A DNA stretch of 64,000 bases from Reticulascus tulasneorum (GCA_001557505.1 LSAX01000008.1:1054001-1118000); one strand, 5' to 3'. Shown: positions 1-12,630, numbered from the stretch's first letter. Notes: generated by a model from the sequence alone, not told the origin. Translations and numbers: made by a program.

Positions 1-1361
1 AACAACTGTTAAATGTAAGACCAAATCACCGACTTTTTGGATTATCAGGATGGAAGGGTGGAAGAAGCGCTCAGTTGACGGCTGAGATAAAGCATGCGTC
101 GCTGAATGATCCTCATAGACATTAAAAAAGCTCGCTTTTGTCTACCCACAGTTGCAAAGAAAGAAAAGTCCTGTCAAGGTACCGTATATATACATTGATA
201 GCTCTTGCACAAAGCAACTTGGAGAAGACACAATTACTCATGGGTCTGTTCTCGTGGTAATCTCGGATTTCTTTGAATGGCGACATCAGTCAGAAATACT
301 CCCTCTTATTGAAGTCAACTGCATCGTTATTGTCAAGCTAGCACTGATCTTTGTTACTTGGCATCCCAACAAAGGACTGACCATCGTCGACCCAGTACTA
401 GCAGTTGGAGAATCATCAGCATACTGGCAAATTACGCAGGAGAAAGAGACGGTGATGAGAAGATGTGGAGTCATCTCTCGTCTCCCAAGAGGAGATTCGT
501 ATCGCGCCAACAGTGTGTCATCCAATGCCGCCATTCCTCTCGCACTAGTTGCAATCCAGGAGTTGAATGGACTCCACTGCCCTGGTAAAATGCAAAATGG
601 CAGAAGAGACGTAGCAGTGCTTATGAAGAACTTCGTGGTTGCTTCTTTCTCTGGCATGTATGATTTGATGGGTTGAATATGTTTCAATGAGGATCGAGTA
701 TGAGTTGGTGTTCTTGGAAATTCGAGCAGGGCCATCCCGAGTTTTATAGACATTATGGGCGGGACGCAGAAAAAGCTCCTCGACTTTTGTTTCGATATCA
801 TCACGGACGTGATTCAGACTAAACCGACTACTGTGTCATTACATATCTGAGCTTCCCTCGTTGAAGAGTAAAGTCATGTTCTCAGCGATAGCTCAGTTTT
901 CCAGATTCTATGCAACACCTAACCCATCAATGGTTGCAGCGTTTAGAATCAACTAATCTCCTCGATTATATGGCAGCGAACGCTTTAGCTGCAATGCCCT
1001 TTCATAGGCGATGTGACTTCGGGCAAGGTAAGTCGTGTGCAGCGATAAGTATCCCGTGGCAAAACCTCCGTGTTTAGAAGCTTTCGTATTGCACCGTATT
1101 CTTGTCACATTCGCCTTTCTATTCATGCCCATCCCGTATCCACATCAACTATCGAAAGAAGGGGGACTAACATCTGTGATGATGATTGTTCCCAATTGTC
1201 CATACATGATGTGGCTGAAGCTGAGTGGCTGAGGCCACATACCCCGCTTTCTTCTGTCACATAAAATTGTGGAGCTTGCAGTCTGATGACGCTGCATCTT
1301 TTGATGGTTTGCGGAACGAAAATGCCATCTCTACCTGCTCCAGCGTGGCTGGGAGTCCACC
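1..1361. other. Left-edge region without a supported gene
   Basis: Open frames exist on both strands between about 150 and 800, but they overlap antisense to each other and show no recognisable motif. The stretch probably contains the promoter of the gene starting at 1362. Nothing else could be supported. Confidence 0.5.
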
Positions 1362-2372
1362 ATGGAGTCGCTTAGTCGATCTTCCGATCTACCGTATCTC
1401 CCCGCCGAGATATTGACCCTAATCATAGGCAGCATCACCGACTCTCGATACCTTCCCCGCGTTTGGCTCAACTTCCGTCGAGTCTCCCATCTGTTCAAAG
1501 CCGCCACGGAACAGGTCTTTATACAAGAGCACCTACCCCGAAGCCGCCTCGAGTTTGTTGCTTTTGAATGGGTCTACGATCACACACGCCGGAGAACCGA
1601 GCTCGATTTCCCCCTCGACTTCGACCGAGTGTCTGATGATGGCACGCGAGCTTTCTACACAGACCGCGTGCGCAAGGGCGATCACGGCAAGAACTTCAGA
1701 ATCCTTGGTGAGCGGGAATCGGTTCATTCCGAAGTCGTGCGCCAGTGGAGGGAGCGGACCAAGTCTTACGCGGACGAACCACCGAACAATCGATATGATT
1801 TGCCCCCGCATATATTTGTGCTGAGACGGATCGCGAACGACACGGAGCTACCGGCGTTGACCATTAATTATAATGCATTTGAGGTATCATTTCTCTGGCA
1901 ACAAGCTTTGAGCAAGCTCTTTGGGGAGGAGGAATACCAGAAGTGGGCCGAAGCTCAGCAGCCAAATCGGGAACAGCAGATCAAGGACCTATCGAGGAGC
2001 ATAAGGAACGGGACGCTTTCGCGGCTTATGATATCCCGGGAAGTAATGACAAAGCTCCATGAGCCAAAGAAGGTGGAATCAAAAGTTCGGCAATATCGCA
2101 TCAAGAGATATTATAAAGCAAATGGAGACCTTGAATTACACAAGGGCCATTTCACAGGGGACTCCGAATATTGGCGGAAGGCGAAGGAGGTTCAAAATCT
2201 GAGAGAGGACCTCAAAAGAACGTTTATAAGTGACGAGTGGAAAATGGGACGGCGTGAGGAAGATAAGGGGCGGTTCTATGATGAGTCTGGCCCTAGCTTT
2301 CCTGCTAGCGATCCGGACTCTGAGGGGTCCCAGGCCGATGAACTTGAGGGATTTGACGATGATGTGCAATGA
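1362..2372 (+). CDS. F-box-like protein of unknown function
   Basis: Single-exon frame of 336 residues starting in a good context (CCACCATGG). Residues about 12-45 read as an F-box-like start (LPAEILTLIIG, then a conserved Trp, RRVS and HLFK), the usual opening of fungal F-box proteins that recruit substrates to SCF ubiquitin ligases. The middle (about 90-250) is charged and helical without a recognised repeat. The tail (about 305-336) is acidic (SDPDSEGSQADELEGFDDD). No signal peptide or membrane segment is seen. The F-box call rests on the N-terminal pattern only; a binding partner or target cannot be deduced. Confidence 0.7.
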   Translation: MESLSRSSDLPYLPAEILTLIIGSITDSRYLPRVWLNFRRVSHLFKAATEQVFIQEHLPRSRLEFVAFEWVYDHTRRRTELDFPLDFDRVSDDGTRAFYTDRVRKGDHGKNFRILGERESVHSEVVRQWRERTKSYADEPPNNRYDLPPHIFVLRRIANDTELPALTINYNAFEVSFLWQQALSKLFGEEEYQKWAEAQQPNREQQIKDLSRSIRNGTLSRLMISREVMTKLHEPKKVESKVRQYRIKRYYKANGDLELHKGHFTGDSEYWRKAKEVQNLREDLKRTFISDEWKMGRREEDKGRFYDESGPSFPASDPDSEGSQADELEGFDDDVQ

Positions 2373-3681
2373 ACGCATGAACTTTGGAGCTTTTGTTGCA
2401 AGCTTGTTGCACACAATGCCGAGATTCATGCTGGCTTGTCAAGCTCGAAGTCGGCACGAACCCACGGGTCGTGGCGTCCGAACCGCTGCCATCATCTCAG
2501 TGCTGCTGGCGCTTTCGATGTCTCTGGTGAACGCCAGATGTTCCCAGATCATCGGACTATCCAAGTCGCGTTGACCACTTTCCGTGCCATGTACCACATA
2601 GCTGTCTCTGTCTTCCCCCGACGAGTATGGTTGCGGCGCAAGGTTCGCAGAGCTCAAGCCCCCCTATCGTGGATACCGCATCGCATGCGAGGATATTTAA
2701 TAGACTGCTGTGAGCACCTTTCCATCCAGTCAGTGTAACGCAATGTGGGTTATTATCTCCCTATTTTGGCTCGACTCTGGGCAAGAAAAGCACCCTGGGA
2801 CTGAGAGTGCTGCAGTTATGCGACTCTTCCTCACTGACACTCGGGCACAGCAAAGAACACACAGAACGACGTATATTTGGCCCCTTGGTATCATTTCCCC
2901 TATCACTGTGCTTGACTTGTAATAGCTGGTGGATGGCTGTCATTGTTTGTGCTGATCGTCCTTCCATTTTGTCGATGCCCTTCAGTGCCTTATCAGCTGT
3001 GCCAGCAAAATATGTAGCCTTACAGCCCCAGTCAGAGTCGGGGATGATACACAATGTTACTTTTAATCCACAAATTTCCACAAATGTGCAAATGCTGGTA
3101 GAACTACAATGCCCGCAAAACACCAGCAAAAGTTTAGGGGTACTCTCGACCGCAGAAATGAGGGTCGGTGGAATACCACCTCCGGCCATCTGCAGAAGCT
3201 GTTTCTCTCTAATACCAACCACAGGTATAACACAGGCTAGTGTCCGCATACGTAATCTATGAAAATTTCTTCACATCTTGACTTGGGCTTCTGCTTGTCA
3301 ACGCCTTTGCTTTTGTTTGCAGCTCGGCTTGCATACCAAAATTCCCAGCAGGCGGTAGTGGGGGGTTCGCGGACCAGCTACGGGAGTAATTAAAAGGTGC
3401 CGTTGTAATTTAGTGGCTACCGGGTATCTAGTAACTCACTAATAAGTCAGGGCACCAGTCAGAGGTGGCCTACATCGCAGGGGTCTCATGCTCCCCAGAG
3501 AAGCTCGGATCCCAGACGTGCTCCCGCAGCTTTGGTACACGACCGCGCCTTGGAGTCGCGACTCCGGAGTCATAACCTCACTACCTAGGTGATGAGGCGA
3601 TCCCGTATTGAAAGTGAAACCCGTAGCCCCCCTTGGTAAGCTGGATTTCTGTATTATCTCCCCTTTTTATCGCAATCTACC
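2373..3681. other. Intergenic region, 1.3 kb
   Basis: Opposed overlapping open frames at about 2760-3260 on both strands have no family resemblance, so neither is called. The pyrimidine-rich stretch just before 3682 (CCCCTTTTTATCGCAATCTACC) fits the 5' leader of the next gene. Confidence 0.45.
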
Positions 3682-6600
3682 ATGGCGCCTGGTGACAATG
3701 AAACCACGGTGACCACTACCGCCCCTGCGGCAGCTAATAACGGCAGAGCATCAGCTGCTTATCCCAGCAATGCGATGCTCAGCGCTTATGCTGAAACTCT
3801 CGACCACGACGACGTGTTGGGCGTTACAAGTGATCTGAGCAGCGAAGCCTCCGAAGATAGTCTCAAGGAGGATCTTCTTAATGCCCTTTTGAACATACAG
3901 GCCATCGGGTCGTTCGCGTCTTTCAAGAGTCTAAACCGAGCCCCGCCAGCCGGCTTGTTGTTCAAGGGGTCGGCGACATCAACTTTCCACTAGATGAATC
4001 CCAAGCCGGACAGCTGATCGAAAAGGCTCGGCAGGCGCCCTACGGCAAGGGGAGCGAGACTCTCGTCGACACCACCGTCCGGAACACCTGGGAGTTGGAC
4101 GCTGACCAGTTCGCCTTCCGGCACCCAGGCTGGCCAGAGTTCATTCGAGCCGTGTGCGACTATGTCGCCGAGGATATGGGTATCGCGTCGATAATTCAGG
4201 CCGAAATCTACAAGATGCTTATCTACGAAAAGGGAGCCATGTTCAAGGCTCACACCGAGTACGTTTGGCCTACCTACTGTGATGACCATCAAGCACCCAT
4301 TCGTCTAACCATTGGCATGCAGCACTAAGAAAATCCCTGGCATGTTTGGCACCCTCATTGTATGTCTGCCCTCACCTCATCAGGGCGGTGAGGTGGTGGT
4401 CAAGCACTGCGGCGAGAAAAAGGTCTTCAGGACATCTGATGCCACTCAATCCATTGCTTGCTGGTACTCAGATGTGCCCCACGAGGTCCTGCCTGTGACG
4501 TCGGGCTACCGCTGGGTTCTAACCTATAACTTTGCCCTTGACCCGACGAAGGAACGTCCGTCGGCAGCTTTATTGCAGTCCGAGACTCGAGCGCTCCGTC
4601 ATACCCTGAGCCGGTGGCTTGGCGAGGATAAACACTCTCGCGAGATGAGCTGTGCCTACCACGTACTTGACCATGACTACACTGAGGCCAATATCTCGCT
4701 CAAAGCATTAAAGACGCGAGATCTGGCTCAGGTACAGGCTCTGAAGGAAGTCTCCCATGATGTTCCCGTTGAGATCTTCCTCGCTCTCCTGGAGAAGGAG
4801 CAGATGGGGAATGTTGCCTGGGGCGACGACGAAGAAGGTTTTCATGATCTGCACGACATCTTTGAAACTACCTACCGAGTCAAGACGCTAGTTGACTTGG
4901 ATGGTCGGGGGGTGATGAGGGACCTGAGCCTTGATAAAGAAAACATGCTCGATGATGATGCTTTCGAAGGTATACCGGGGGAGGAGGAGTACGAGGGTTT
5001 CATGGGAAACTCTGTAAGTCTCCATGGACAATTGCTTACTTGACAACGAAACCAGAGGTGCTAACCCATTGGATTCTTAATAGGGTCCGCAGGCGACACA
5101 TTGGTACCGTGTGACGGTATGTCTCCTGATCCTTTCACATCCCTGCGAGTTCGCCACTCAACCTCTCTAAATCTAGGCTATCGTGATCGTTCCGCGCAAT
5201 AAGGTCTACTATTTTTTTGATAAGTCTTCTAGTCAAAGGTATACAGCCTCAACGCGCTCGAACTTCGGGTCACAGGTCGCGTATTTTGCCCGAGCATGTT
5301 TACAACCTCAACCCGCAGAGTTTGCGTTCCCTGCTCTAGTGAAGCTCTGTAAGCAAGCATGGGAACCGCCATGCGTGACTAGCTCCGGTTCCGTCATGGA
5401 CCCCATGTCCATTGACCTGGAGGGTATGTGTGATCTTTTCAAGGCTGCAATCCAGCTTAAACAGTTTTCCTTCTTTGAAGAGGCCGCCTCCCATCACCAG
5501 GGCCGCCTGTCGCCAGCATTCTTTTCCTGGCTGCGGGAGTGGCGAGGTACCGGCGATAAGGTTGCTGATGAGCGGTTCAATCACATTCGGCAAGGGTATG
5601 TTTCGCCTTCGGCCGTCTCGTTGAGTGAAGTTGTTCCGGAAGCTAACTTGATAGATTGACATCTGCCGTCTCGTCGTACACTTATTTCGCCTACCAGGTC
5701 TTAGCCATATCCAACTTTGCACAGACTACCAGTTCTTCTCCGACTCTCGCCGACTCTCGCACCAAAACCGCCGTTCTTGACTGGGCTTGTGCAACGCTCC
5801 GCTCATGCCTGAACACCTGCAAGCCCATGTCCCTCAGCAACGATGACGGACGTGCTATGTTCGACTCAGCCATGTTCTTTGAGGACCCCTCCGATTTTCT
5901 TTTGCAAACGTGCGTTACCCTAGCATCGGCTAACCTCCGCCCCCTATTTTCTGGTACTAAATAGTCGTGCAGCGTGGTGCCGTGGATCGAACGGCGGGGA
6001 TGCACCGTCGCATTTTATCTTAGAGTTCTGAGTCAAGTCCGACATCAAGGCTTCATACTGCTCCTTCCCCTGGAATCATCCAAACGCATCTTTAGAATGG
6101 TGGCCAAAACATTCGTCACCAAAGCAGATTTCTCGCATGTACATGGGCCTGGGGTCCCGGTCAACGCAGCCAAAGAGACACGGATCCGAACTGCCGCGAG
6201 TTATGAAAGGCTGGTAGAGTGCCTTGGGGCCCTGATCGATTGGAGCACGGAGTCAGACGACCTCCTGACAGCACTAGCTACCAGGCTCGCAACCGACGCT
6301 GACAAATTCCAACCCCAAGAATTGCATGACTTTTGGCTTCCATTCCTCCGGACGTCCAACCTCACGCTCACCCTTCGCGGGGATACCTCTTACTATCCCA
6401 TGCTACCAAAAGCTCTACTCTGCTATTCTGAACGCCTATCTTGACAGGTACGTTGGCTACAAGCCGACTGAAAACACGAGCCTGGTGCGCAACAGCGTGC
6501 CATGTCGTTGCTCCGAATGTGTGTGGTTGAACAGCTTTCTCCAGGACCCCGCGCGGAAGGTTGGGCACTTCGCTGTTAACAAGGGGCGACGAGCACACTT

Positions 6601-7036
6601 GCATCAGACGCTCGATGGTGCCCGGATCGACTGCACCCACACCACCATGCGGCAAGGCCGGCCTCATACTTTGGTAGTGACCAAGACGTTCCGGTCGAAC
6701 GAGGCGAGGGAGAAGGCCTGGAACGTGCGGATGACGCGGGCGGTAGATCAGTTCCGGCTTTTTGACCAAACCCAAATCAGAATGGTATTTGGGGATAATT
6801 ACTTGTCACATAGTCTTAGGCGACTTGCTAGGGAGGAACAGCCACCTCAACCGGCTGCCCAGTCGAAGCCGTCATCATCTGGAATTTTGTCCCCGGTTTC
6901 GACGACAAATACAAATCGGCCTCGTGGGAAGCTGCGGGACGTTGGCACTGGGGGCTTACCACCGCCACCAGTAGCTGGGCAGAAGCGGAAGTTCCCCTCT
7001 GGGGAGACCGAGGTCATTGATTTAACGAGCGACTAG
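3682..7036 (+). CDS. 2-oxoglutarate/Fe(II) oxygenase family protein, two frame breaks
   Basis: Large fungal protein with a prolyl-4-hydroxylase-type 2OG-Fe(II) domain. Proposed exons are 3682-4258, 4323-5013, 5084-5116, 5177-5595, 5655-5909 and 5973-7036. Splicing at 4258/4323 rebuilds the iron-binding HTD motif (AHTDTKKIPGMFGTL). The distal His lies in YSDVPHEVLP and the 2OG-binding Arg in GYRWVLTYNF. Downstream come an ATHWYRVTAIVIVPR block, a long helical region and a CRCSEC pair. The protein ends in EVIDLTSD, a canonical SUMO-interacting motif. Two one-base shifts are needed: one base missing near GGGG 3966-3969 and one extra near GGGG 6379-6382. All splice junctions are otherwise in frame over about 1000 residues, so sequencing error and recent gene loss are both possible. 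The substrate is unknown. Confidence 0.75.
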
Positions 7037-7411
7037 GGTCATTACAGAGGCCGTGTCAACGCTAGGTGATTGGTAGACATGGCTAGACTCAATCAGCCTC
7101 GTATCAAGGCAACAGAAGCTTAGAATCTGGCTTGGTAATGACGCCGGCAGGGCAAGGTATGTGGGTAATACCGTTGTTGCGCGTTGTGCACCATTGCATT
7201 ATGTTGGTCTTAATCTAGACAAGAAGCGGCTTTTCATTCATGATAGGATATAAGAAGGGGCAGAAGACAAAAGTAGTTCTATGTAAATGAGTGTGTACCA
7301 CAGGGTCAGGAGACTTAGGGTTGGCGCAAAGGAGACTATAGGTGTATTGGTTCATACATCCATATAATATTGTAGGCCTTTGTCCGAGAATCAAGAAGCA
7401 GCTTGAATTGA
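7037..7411. other. Short convergent intergenic region
   Basis: This is the 3' flank between the oxygenase gene (+) and the LtrA gene (-). No open frame or RNA signature was seen; it likely holds the two 3' untranslated regions. Confidence 0.5.
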
Positions 7412-8884
7412 TTATGATCTTGCTGCAGGATCCTGGCCGTTGCCTGCCCCTGTCCCCAACAATGGACTGTTCTCGTCATACCCATGACGAGGCAGTAGTG
7501 AGTCGCTTCCAGATCCATTGACTTCAGCTTCGGGGGGATGTCTGCCTTCCCAGCTTTCGAAAATCTCCGCGCCTTTCATCAAACCGCCCACTGTCTCCCA
7601 CAACGTGACGATAACGAAAACCGCCATTGTCAGGCTCATGAGCTGCAACGTATCCAGACTAAAAGCTGGTAAAGATATTAAAACGATAGCCGCAACCAAT
7701 CGCAAGCCGATCCTCGGTGTCTTAGCCAGCATGAGCTCGTTCCCGTTGTCCTCGCGGTACAGCAGTCCGTACACCCAGAGACAGAACATGCCCACACCAA
7801 GGCCACCCCCCAGAAGCCACTTCTGATCATGCTCAAGCTCCTCCAGATGTGTGCTAATGGCAGCAATATGTCCGCCAATTAGGAACGACGCCGATAGTGG
7901 CAAGTGAAGAAGGAAGAACCCAAACGCAGTCCACGCGGATCGTCGGATTGGATGAGTGACCTGCAGACTTCCATCTCCATTTACATAGATCCAATTCAGA
8001 CAGAATGCTATAATAAGCGTGCACGTAGCCTTCGCATATCCGCTCGTCAACCCGATCCCCGCAGGACTGCCGACGACTACGCCGTACACAAACTCACCAA
8101 GGATGACGATGAAAAAGGCGGCCATACGGTCAATCTCATGCGCAATATCTTGAGCCGTGCTGTATGTGAGCTTCAGCTTCCTTTTGATCCATGGACTAAG
8201 CGTAATGCCCCAAGTCGTTTCCTGGTACACGATAATGACAACCACAAGGATGACCTTGATCTTGTCGCTGACGTCCTCCCAAAATAGCGGAATGACCAAG
8301 AACAGCCCGATGAACATGAAGAATGCCCCAAGACGAGCCTGTGCTCGGTGCTGATAACTTGCAAAAGAACTAGCGAGGAAGACCAGTGCAGTGCTAAATC
8401 TTGCAGCCATGTAGGCGCCGGCCGCGGTGCGGAGCGCCGAGATGTCTTGATCCACGGCCGGTGCATTATTTGCGTATAGCACCAAGAGTGCCATCACCCA
8501 CAGAATGATGAGACGCTGGATCAAATCATCAGTGTAGTACGAGTTCATGATCTCGCGGAGGTCCGCCCAGATGTGCCATGCTGGAGCAAAGATCAGGATA
8601 TACTTGAGAAGGTGGGCGCCATCGGGATGCTCCGCGAGATCATCGCTAAAATTGGCTACTATCGCAACATCTGCGGGTGGTCAGTACGGGATCTATGGTG
8701 CTAGTTTTAAGTCGAGACTGGAGAAATTACATAGCAAGTCGAGGAAAAGCTCGAAACGGCCCGCTTGCCGTTCTTCGTGACTATCTTTGTAGAGTTGGCC
8801 ATTGTGAAACCATTGGAGCGCTTTCGGCCGCTTGATGAGGTAGCGAGATGCTTTGGCATGTTCCTGGAGCTCGTTGCAATTCAT
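7412..8884 (-). CDS. Low temperature requirement A (LtrA) family membrane protein
   Basis: Two exons: 8731-8884 and 7412-8670. The intron 8671-8730 joins RFELFLDLL to YVAIVANF, the diagnostic LtrA opening. WHIWADLREIMNSYYTDD then follows, also typical of the family. About ten hydrophobic segments cover residues 50-400, and the C-terminal tail is hydrophilic. LtrA proteins are integral membrane proteins named from a Listeria cold-growth mutant; the molecular function is unknown in fungi. The chosen ATG at 8884 (MNCNELQEH) fits the family start better than the in-frame ATG at 8974, which would add 30 residues. Confidence 0.85.
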
Positions 8885-9825
8885 TGTGAGTGTGCTTTCG
8901 TGAAGATGTCTTGATATGGCGGCGGGGAAGAGGTGAAGAGAGGGAGTGATAGTAAAGTTGAATCCTTGGCGCACTAATTAGCGAGGAAAGCGGATGCTCC
9001 AGCGCTGACTAAGCTAACAAGTACATCTGGATCATCTGCACCAGCGCCAGTCTATCAACCCCGAAACCTGAGTGCAATGAATTGCCTACCTTACCTGAGA
9101 CCCATCCCGTCATCAAGCGCTTCAATGGAGGTAGTTATTCCTGTTCACGCCATTGTTCATGTTCCAAGGCCTCTGAAACTCACTCTAGTGCTTCCGTGCG
9201 ACCCACCATCCCCTTGCAGCCAGGATCTCATCTTCGGATCGGAGTCGAACGCTCTTGGGCATTTCAAGGCCATCGCAGTTCCCGATTTTTTATAATTTTA
9301 TCAAAGGTATGGGTAGGAGCATTGGAATTCGTGCATAATTCCCGGTAGCTACCGAAGGTACATATGGAACCTGTTTTTGACGGAGGACAGCAGTGGCTGC
9401 CATCTTGAGTGATACTGCTGCTAGATAGCTATCGACATATGACCTCTTTCTCCCACAGACCTACCCGTGAGGGCACCGTGTGTGAGCGAACCTGCAACGC
9501 GACTACTCCCAGCCCAATTTGGATGATCCATATTCAGCACCAGCCGAGAATGGTAATGAGAACTGGTCGCCATTAGAAGAATGAGAAGGCACCCGTGTGT
9601 CAGATATGCGAGGTTTCTCAAGGTGACGGTCACACTGCCACAAGGTCACACCTCACCGAGGCCTCTCCCATTACACTCCCCCCAGCTCCCTTCTCACGTC
9701 CAGAAAGCATTCTCTCTTGAACTTCCTGATAACGATATTTGGCCCCCCTGTGTTTGGTGTTTGAACTCTCCGCAGCTGGCTCTTCAACTTCTCGAATCAT
9801 CGTCGCCACTTGCTAGAATCACCAA
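8885..9825. other. Divergent intergenic region, 0.94 kb
   Basis: Lies between the LtrA gene (-) and the secreted-protein gene (+), so it should hold both promoters. Short open frames at about 9080-9350 and 9420-9850 have no recognisable features. The 100 bases before 9826 are pyrimidine-rich. Confidence 0.45.
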
Positions 9826-11411
9826 ATGTCTACCATGGCTATCTATTCTGTCCTGATCCTTGTCTGGTACGCCATCAGCGTTCAGGTAATGGCCCAGACC
9901 ATGACTGATGATCCGTGTCTTGATCCCGGTGTCAACATGACCAACTGGGCAAACGACAATGCCATCCGACCAAATTATATCCCAACCACGACCCAGGCGC
10001 AGCCAAGTAAGCTATCTGTTCGTGTGTTGCCTGCAGAAGGATCAGTCCCTACTCCCTCAATGATCCACCACCCCGGTTCAATAAACTACTCTCGCTTGTT
10101 TCTACTTCTCGTCAATCAGTCTACTGTCGCTAATGAGTCGCAGTTGTTGCGCAATACATCTTTCCTGAAGGTCAGCTCGTCCACAGCGGCAAATCGTTCG
10201 CCACCAGCAACAATCAAACCAGCGTCATATACATGCAAAACCCTGGGAAAGAGTTGCAACTCTCAATGTGCACTGTGTCGAAGGTCGGATTCTCGGATGA
10301 TTTGCCTCGCTCCCTTGCCAGTGGATACAATGCTGCCATTCTCGGTGTACGTTATGTTTGCTTGGAAATGGTGATGGTCGCTGACTCCACCTAGGCAAAT
10401 CAGGCCAAACTCTCGTTTTCGTACACGACTGTCGACTGCCATAACGGAGCTATTAATATCTATTTCCTCGGATCCGGCACAGTCGCCCAACTTACCAGTT
10501 CTCGCCTCTATGGAACTGGGCCCGGATCTGTCGGGGTAGTCTCCGTCGGCGGCGCAGCCACAAATATAAACGGGGTTCGTCACTGCTCAGGAGGCTTTCG
10601 ATCGCCTACTTTTGCTGGTTCGAATCTTGTCTCCACAGGCGGCACCGCACATACTCTTGGTCTCGGTTCGCCAATCCTCTACGTGCTCGGGCCGATGCGG
10701 GTCTATAACATGACTGGCACAGCCGACAGCTCTCCTGCTGTAATGATGGAAGGCCCACAATACCTATACCTCGAAGGTTCGACGCTCTCCGCAGGCGGTC
10801 TGGGAGGCATGGTATTCTTTGATTGGGCATTTACTCGGAGCGCCGGGAAGCTGGAAGCAAACTCGCTACGCCTTACAGTGCGTAACGGTCCAGCGATATA
10901 TACTGGATCTGTTGCTTGCGATATGATCTTCATTGATCCGCAGATGACTATAGCATCCGGCGTACTTCTCCTGGCCGACGCCAATACCATCTCTCGTGAT
11001 CTGGAACACTACGAAACCCAAAGGTTCACAGGCAATTCCATCGGATCCAACGTCACATTGACTTTCTTGAGAGCAAAAGATATCACAGGTGATGTCCAAA
11101 CATACAGCGGAAGCCTGGTCAAAATTAATCTCCTTGTCAACACCAACTGGATTGGCGGCACAGCGGTCAGAGTGATCAACAACAAGGGAGGCCCTACCAT
11201 CACAATCGATGAGACCAGCACGTGGACAGTCACTAAAGATTCCTATGTCCGAGGTCTGAGCATCGCCGGAGGAAATGTGAGTCGAATCATTCCTCAGGGA
11301 TATACGGTTTTCTACGATAGCAATGCGGCGGAGTCAGCGTGGCTGAATGGGAAGACGTACGCGTCTCCAGAACTCAACGGACGGCTCCAACCGTATACGC
11401 TGGAGGGGTGA
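9826..11411 (+). CDS. Secreted beta-helix-like protein of unknown function
   Basis: Three exons, 9826-10006, 10144-10346 and 10395-11411, give 466 residues. The first 22-24 residues form a signal peptide (IYSVLILVWYAIS core). The body is Gly, Ser, Thr and Asn rich with short alternating hydrophobic strands (LYLEGSTLSAGGLGG, GGPTITIDETSTWTVT), as in parallel beta-helix wall-associated or adhesin-like fungal proteins. The end (GYTVFYDSN..LNGKTY) matches the closing pattern of that fold as I know it. Introns are 137 and 48 bases. No catalytic motif was recognised, so an enzyme role such as polysaccharide lyase is possible but unsupported. It is likely extracellular. Confidence 0.7.
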
Positions 11412-12096
11412 TATGCGAGTCTAACCACTGGAGCTGAGAGTAAAATTATTTGATGATCGTGAGTTGACACAAGTTATGCCGGTTAAGGGGGAGATTTTAA
11501 TGGCATTAACTGCTGTAGGTTATCAAAGAGGGACGGATCAGATATGTTAGTTAGAGTGAGAAATCATCATTTGCGGAGGCTATCACGTTAACAGCCCACC
11601 AACAATCATTATGTTGGACTCTACTAGATCCCTTCTTTGGCGTGAGTTTGGGTTGATCTTGGTAGTGGATATGATGATGCGCCTGGATCGGATGATGTGC
11701 CCATGCTCCACAAGCTGACGAGAAACCTTCTCAAACAACCTCACCCACGTTTTCAGCGTTGCATCTCACGAGCAGGGGTGTAAAATGAAGATTGTGCAAG
11801 AATTTGCTAGCTGACACGACTGTTAATCCCGGATACCAAGCTTGGCTTTGAGAAGTGAGAGACTGACCAGAGAATAGGACCAATCAAGGCTAGCATGCAA
11901 GCACAGGTCTTGCTCAGTCTGCATCACAGTCCGAATGGGCTAGATCCGACTAACTTGCTCACATGGTATATTATCAGGCACCTCAGTTGCGTCAAAAAAA
12001 ACTCCTGATTGATACTTGTTTGCTTCTGTAGGTGATATAATGCCGTCTTAGTAGTAGGAAAAGATCGGTCTTGACCCTCGCTCAAAGCCATCTTCA
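11412..12096. other. Intergenic region, 0.69 kb
   Basis: No convincing frame or repeat. It should contain the promoter of the copper transporter gene. No clear copper-response element was recognised. Confidence 0.45.
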
Positions 12097-12630
12097 ATGA
12101 ACATGGCTGTCTTCCATCACTCGATCAATACCACTCTTCTTTTCCCCGACTGGACGCCAAATACCACCACTCAGTTTCTCGCTGTGTGTTTTGCTATTGT
12201 ACTGCTCGCAACCATCCTCCGAATCCTCATCGCCTTGCAACCTAAGCTCGAGGGCGATGGTTGGAGTAACATGAGACCGCGACGGAAACATGGGTTGCTG
12301 AATGGCGACATGCTGGCTAATGGGTATGAAGAGAAACATGGCGGCATGGATGACAAAGGGTGGAAGACGCTGTGGCTAATGAAGATGGGTCGTGGTTTGC
12401 AAAAGTCTGTGAAGGCTTGGTATGAAGTTTTGCTGGCATTCTTGGGCTACCTGTTGTGGGTCTCTGATCACAGCCTACGAATGATTATGGTGATCCTGCT
12501 GACTTTATGCAGAATGCTTACGGCGATGACAATGAATGTTGCCTACTTCATCTCGGTATTGTTTGGCATCTTCGTCGGGACGCTTTTGCTAGGAGGTTGG
12601 GCGAGTGACACCCTGTTTGCACACTGTTGA
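12097..12630 (+). CDS. Ctr-family copper transporter
   Basis: Single-exon frame of 177 residues with the three-helix layout of eukaryotic Ctr importers. Helix 1 is about 26-47, helix 2 about 108-132 and helix 3 about 141-168. The family signature MxxxM-x12-GxxxG is exact (MLTAM, twelve residues, GIFVG). The protein ends in His-Cys, like the C-terminal metal-binding motif of Ctr proteins. The short N-terminus has only MNM and HH rather than Met-rich clusters, closer to intracellular or low-Met Ctr members. The soluble loop (residues about 52-100) carries basic residues. Ctr proteins form trimers moving Cu(I). Plasma-membrane or vacuolar placement cannot be told from sequence. A copper amine oxidase gene begins 3.4 kb downstream. 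Confidence 0.85.
   Translation: MNMAVFHHSINTTLLFPDWTPNTTTQFLAVCFAIVLLATILRILIALQPKLEGDGWSNMRPRRKHGLLNGDMLANGYEEKHGGMDDKGWKTLWLMKMGRGLQKSVKAWYEVLLAFLGYLLWVSDHSLRMIMVILLTLCRMLTAMTMNVAYFISVLFGIFVGTLLLGGWASDTLFAHC

Noticed and set aside
152..804. Overlapping open frames on both strands (174 and 172 codons)
   Set aside because: They are antisense to each other over most of their length and show no domain, signal peptide or splice support.
2761..3262. Minus 162-codon and plus 151-codon frames
   Set aside because: Mutual antisense overlap and no recognisable motif; either could be chance.
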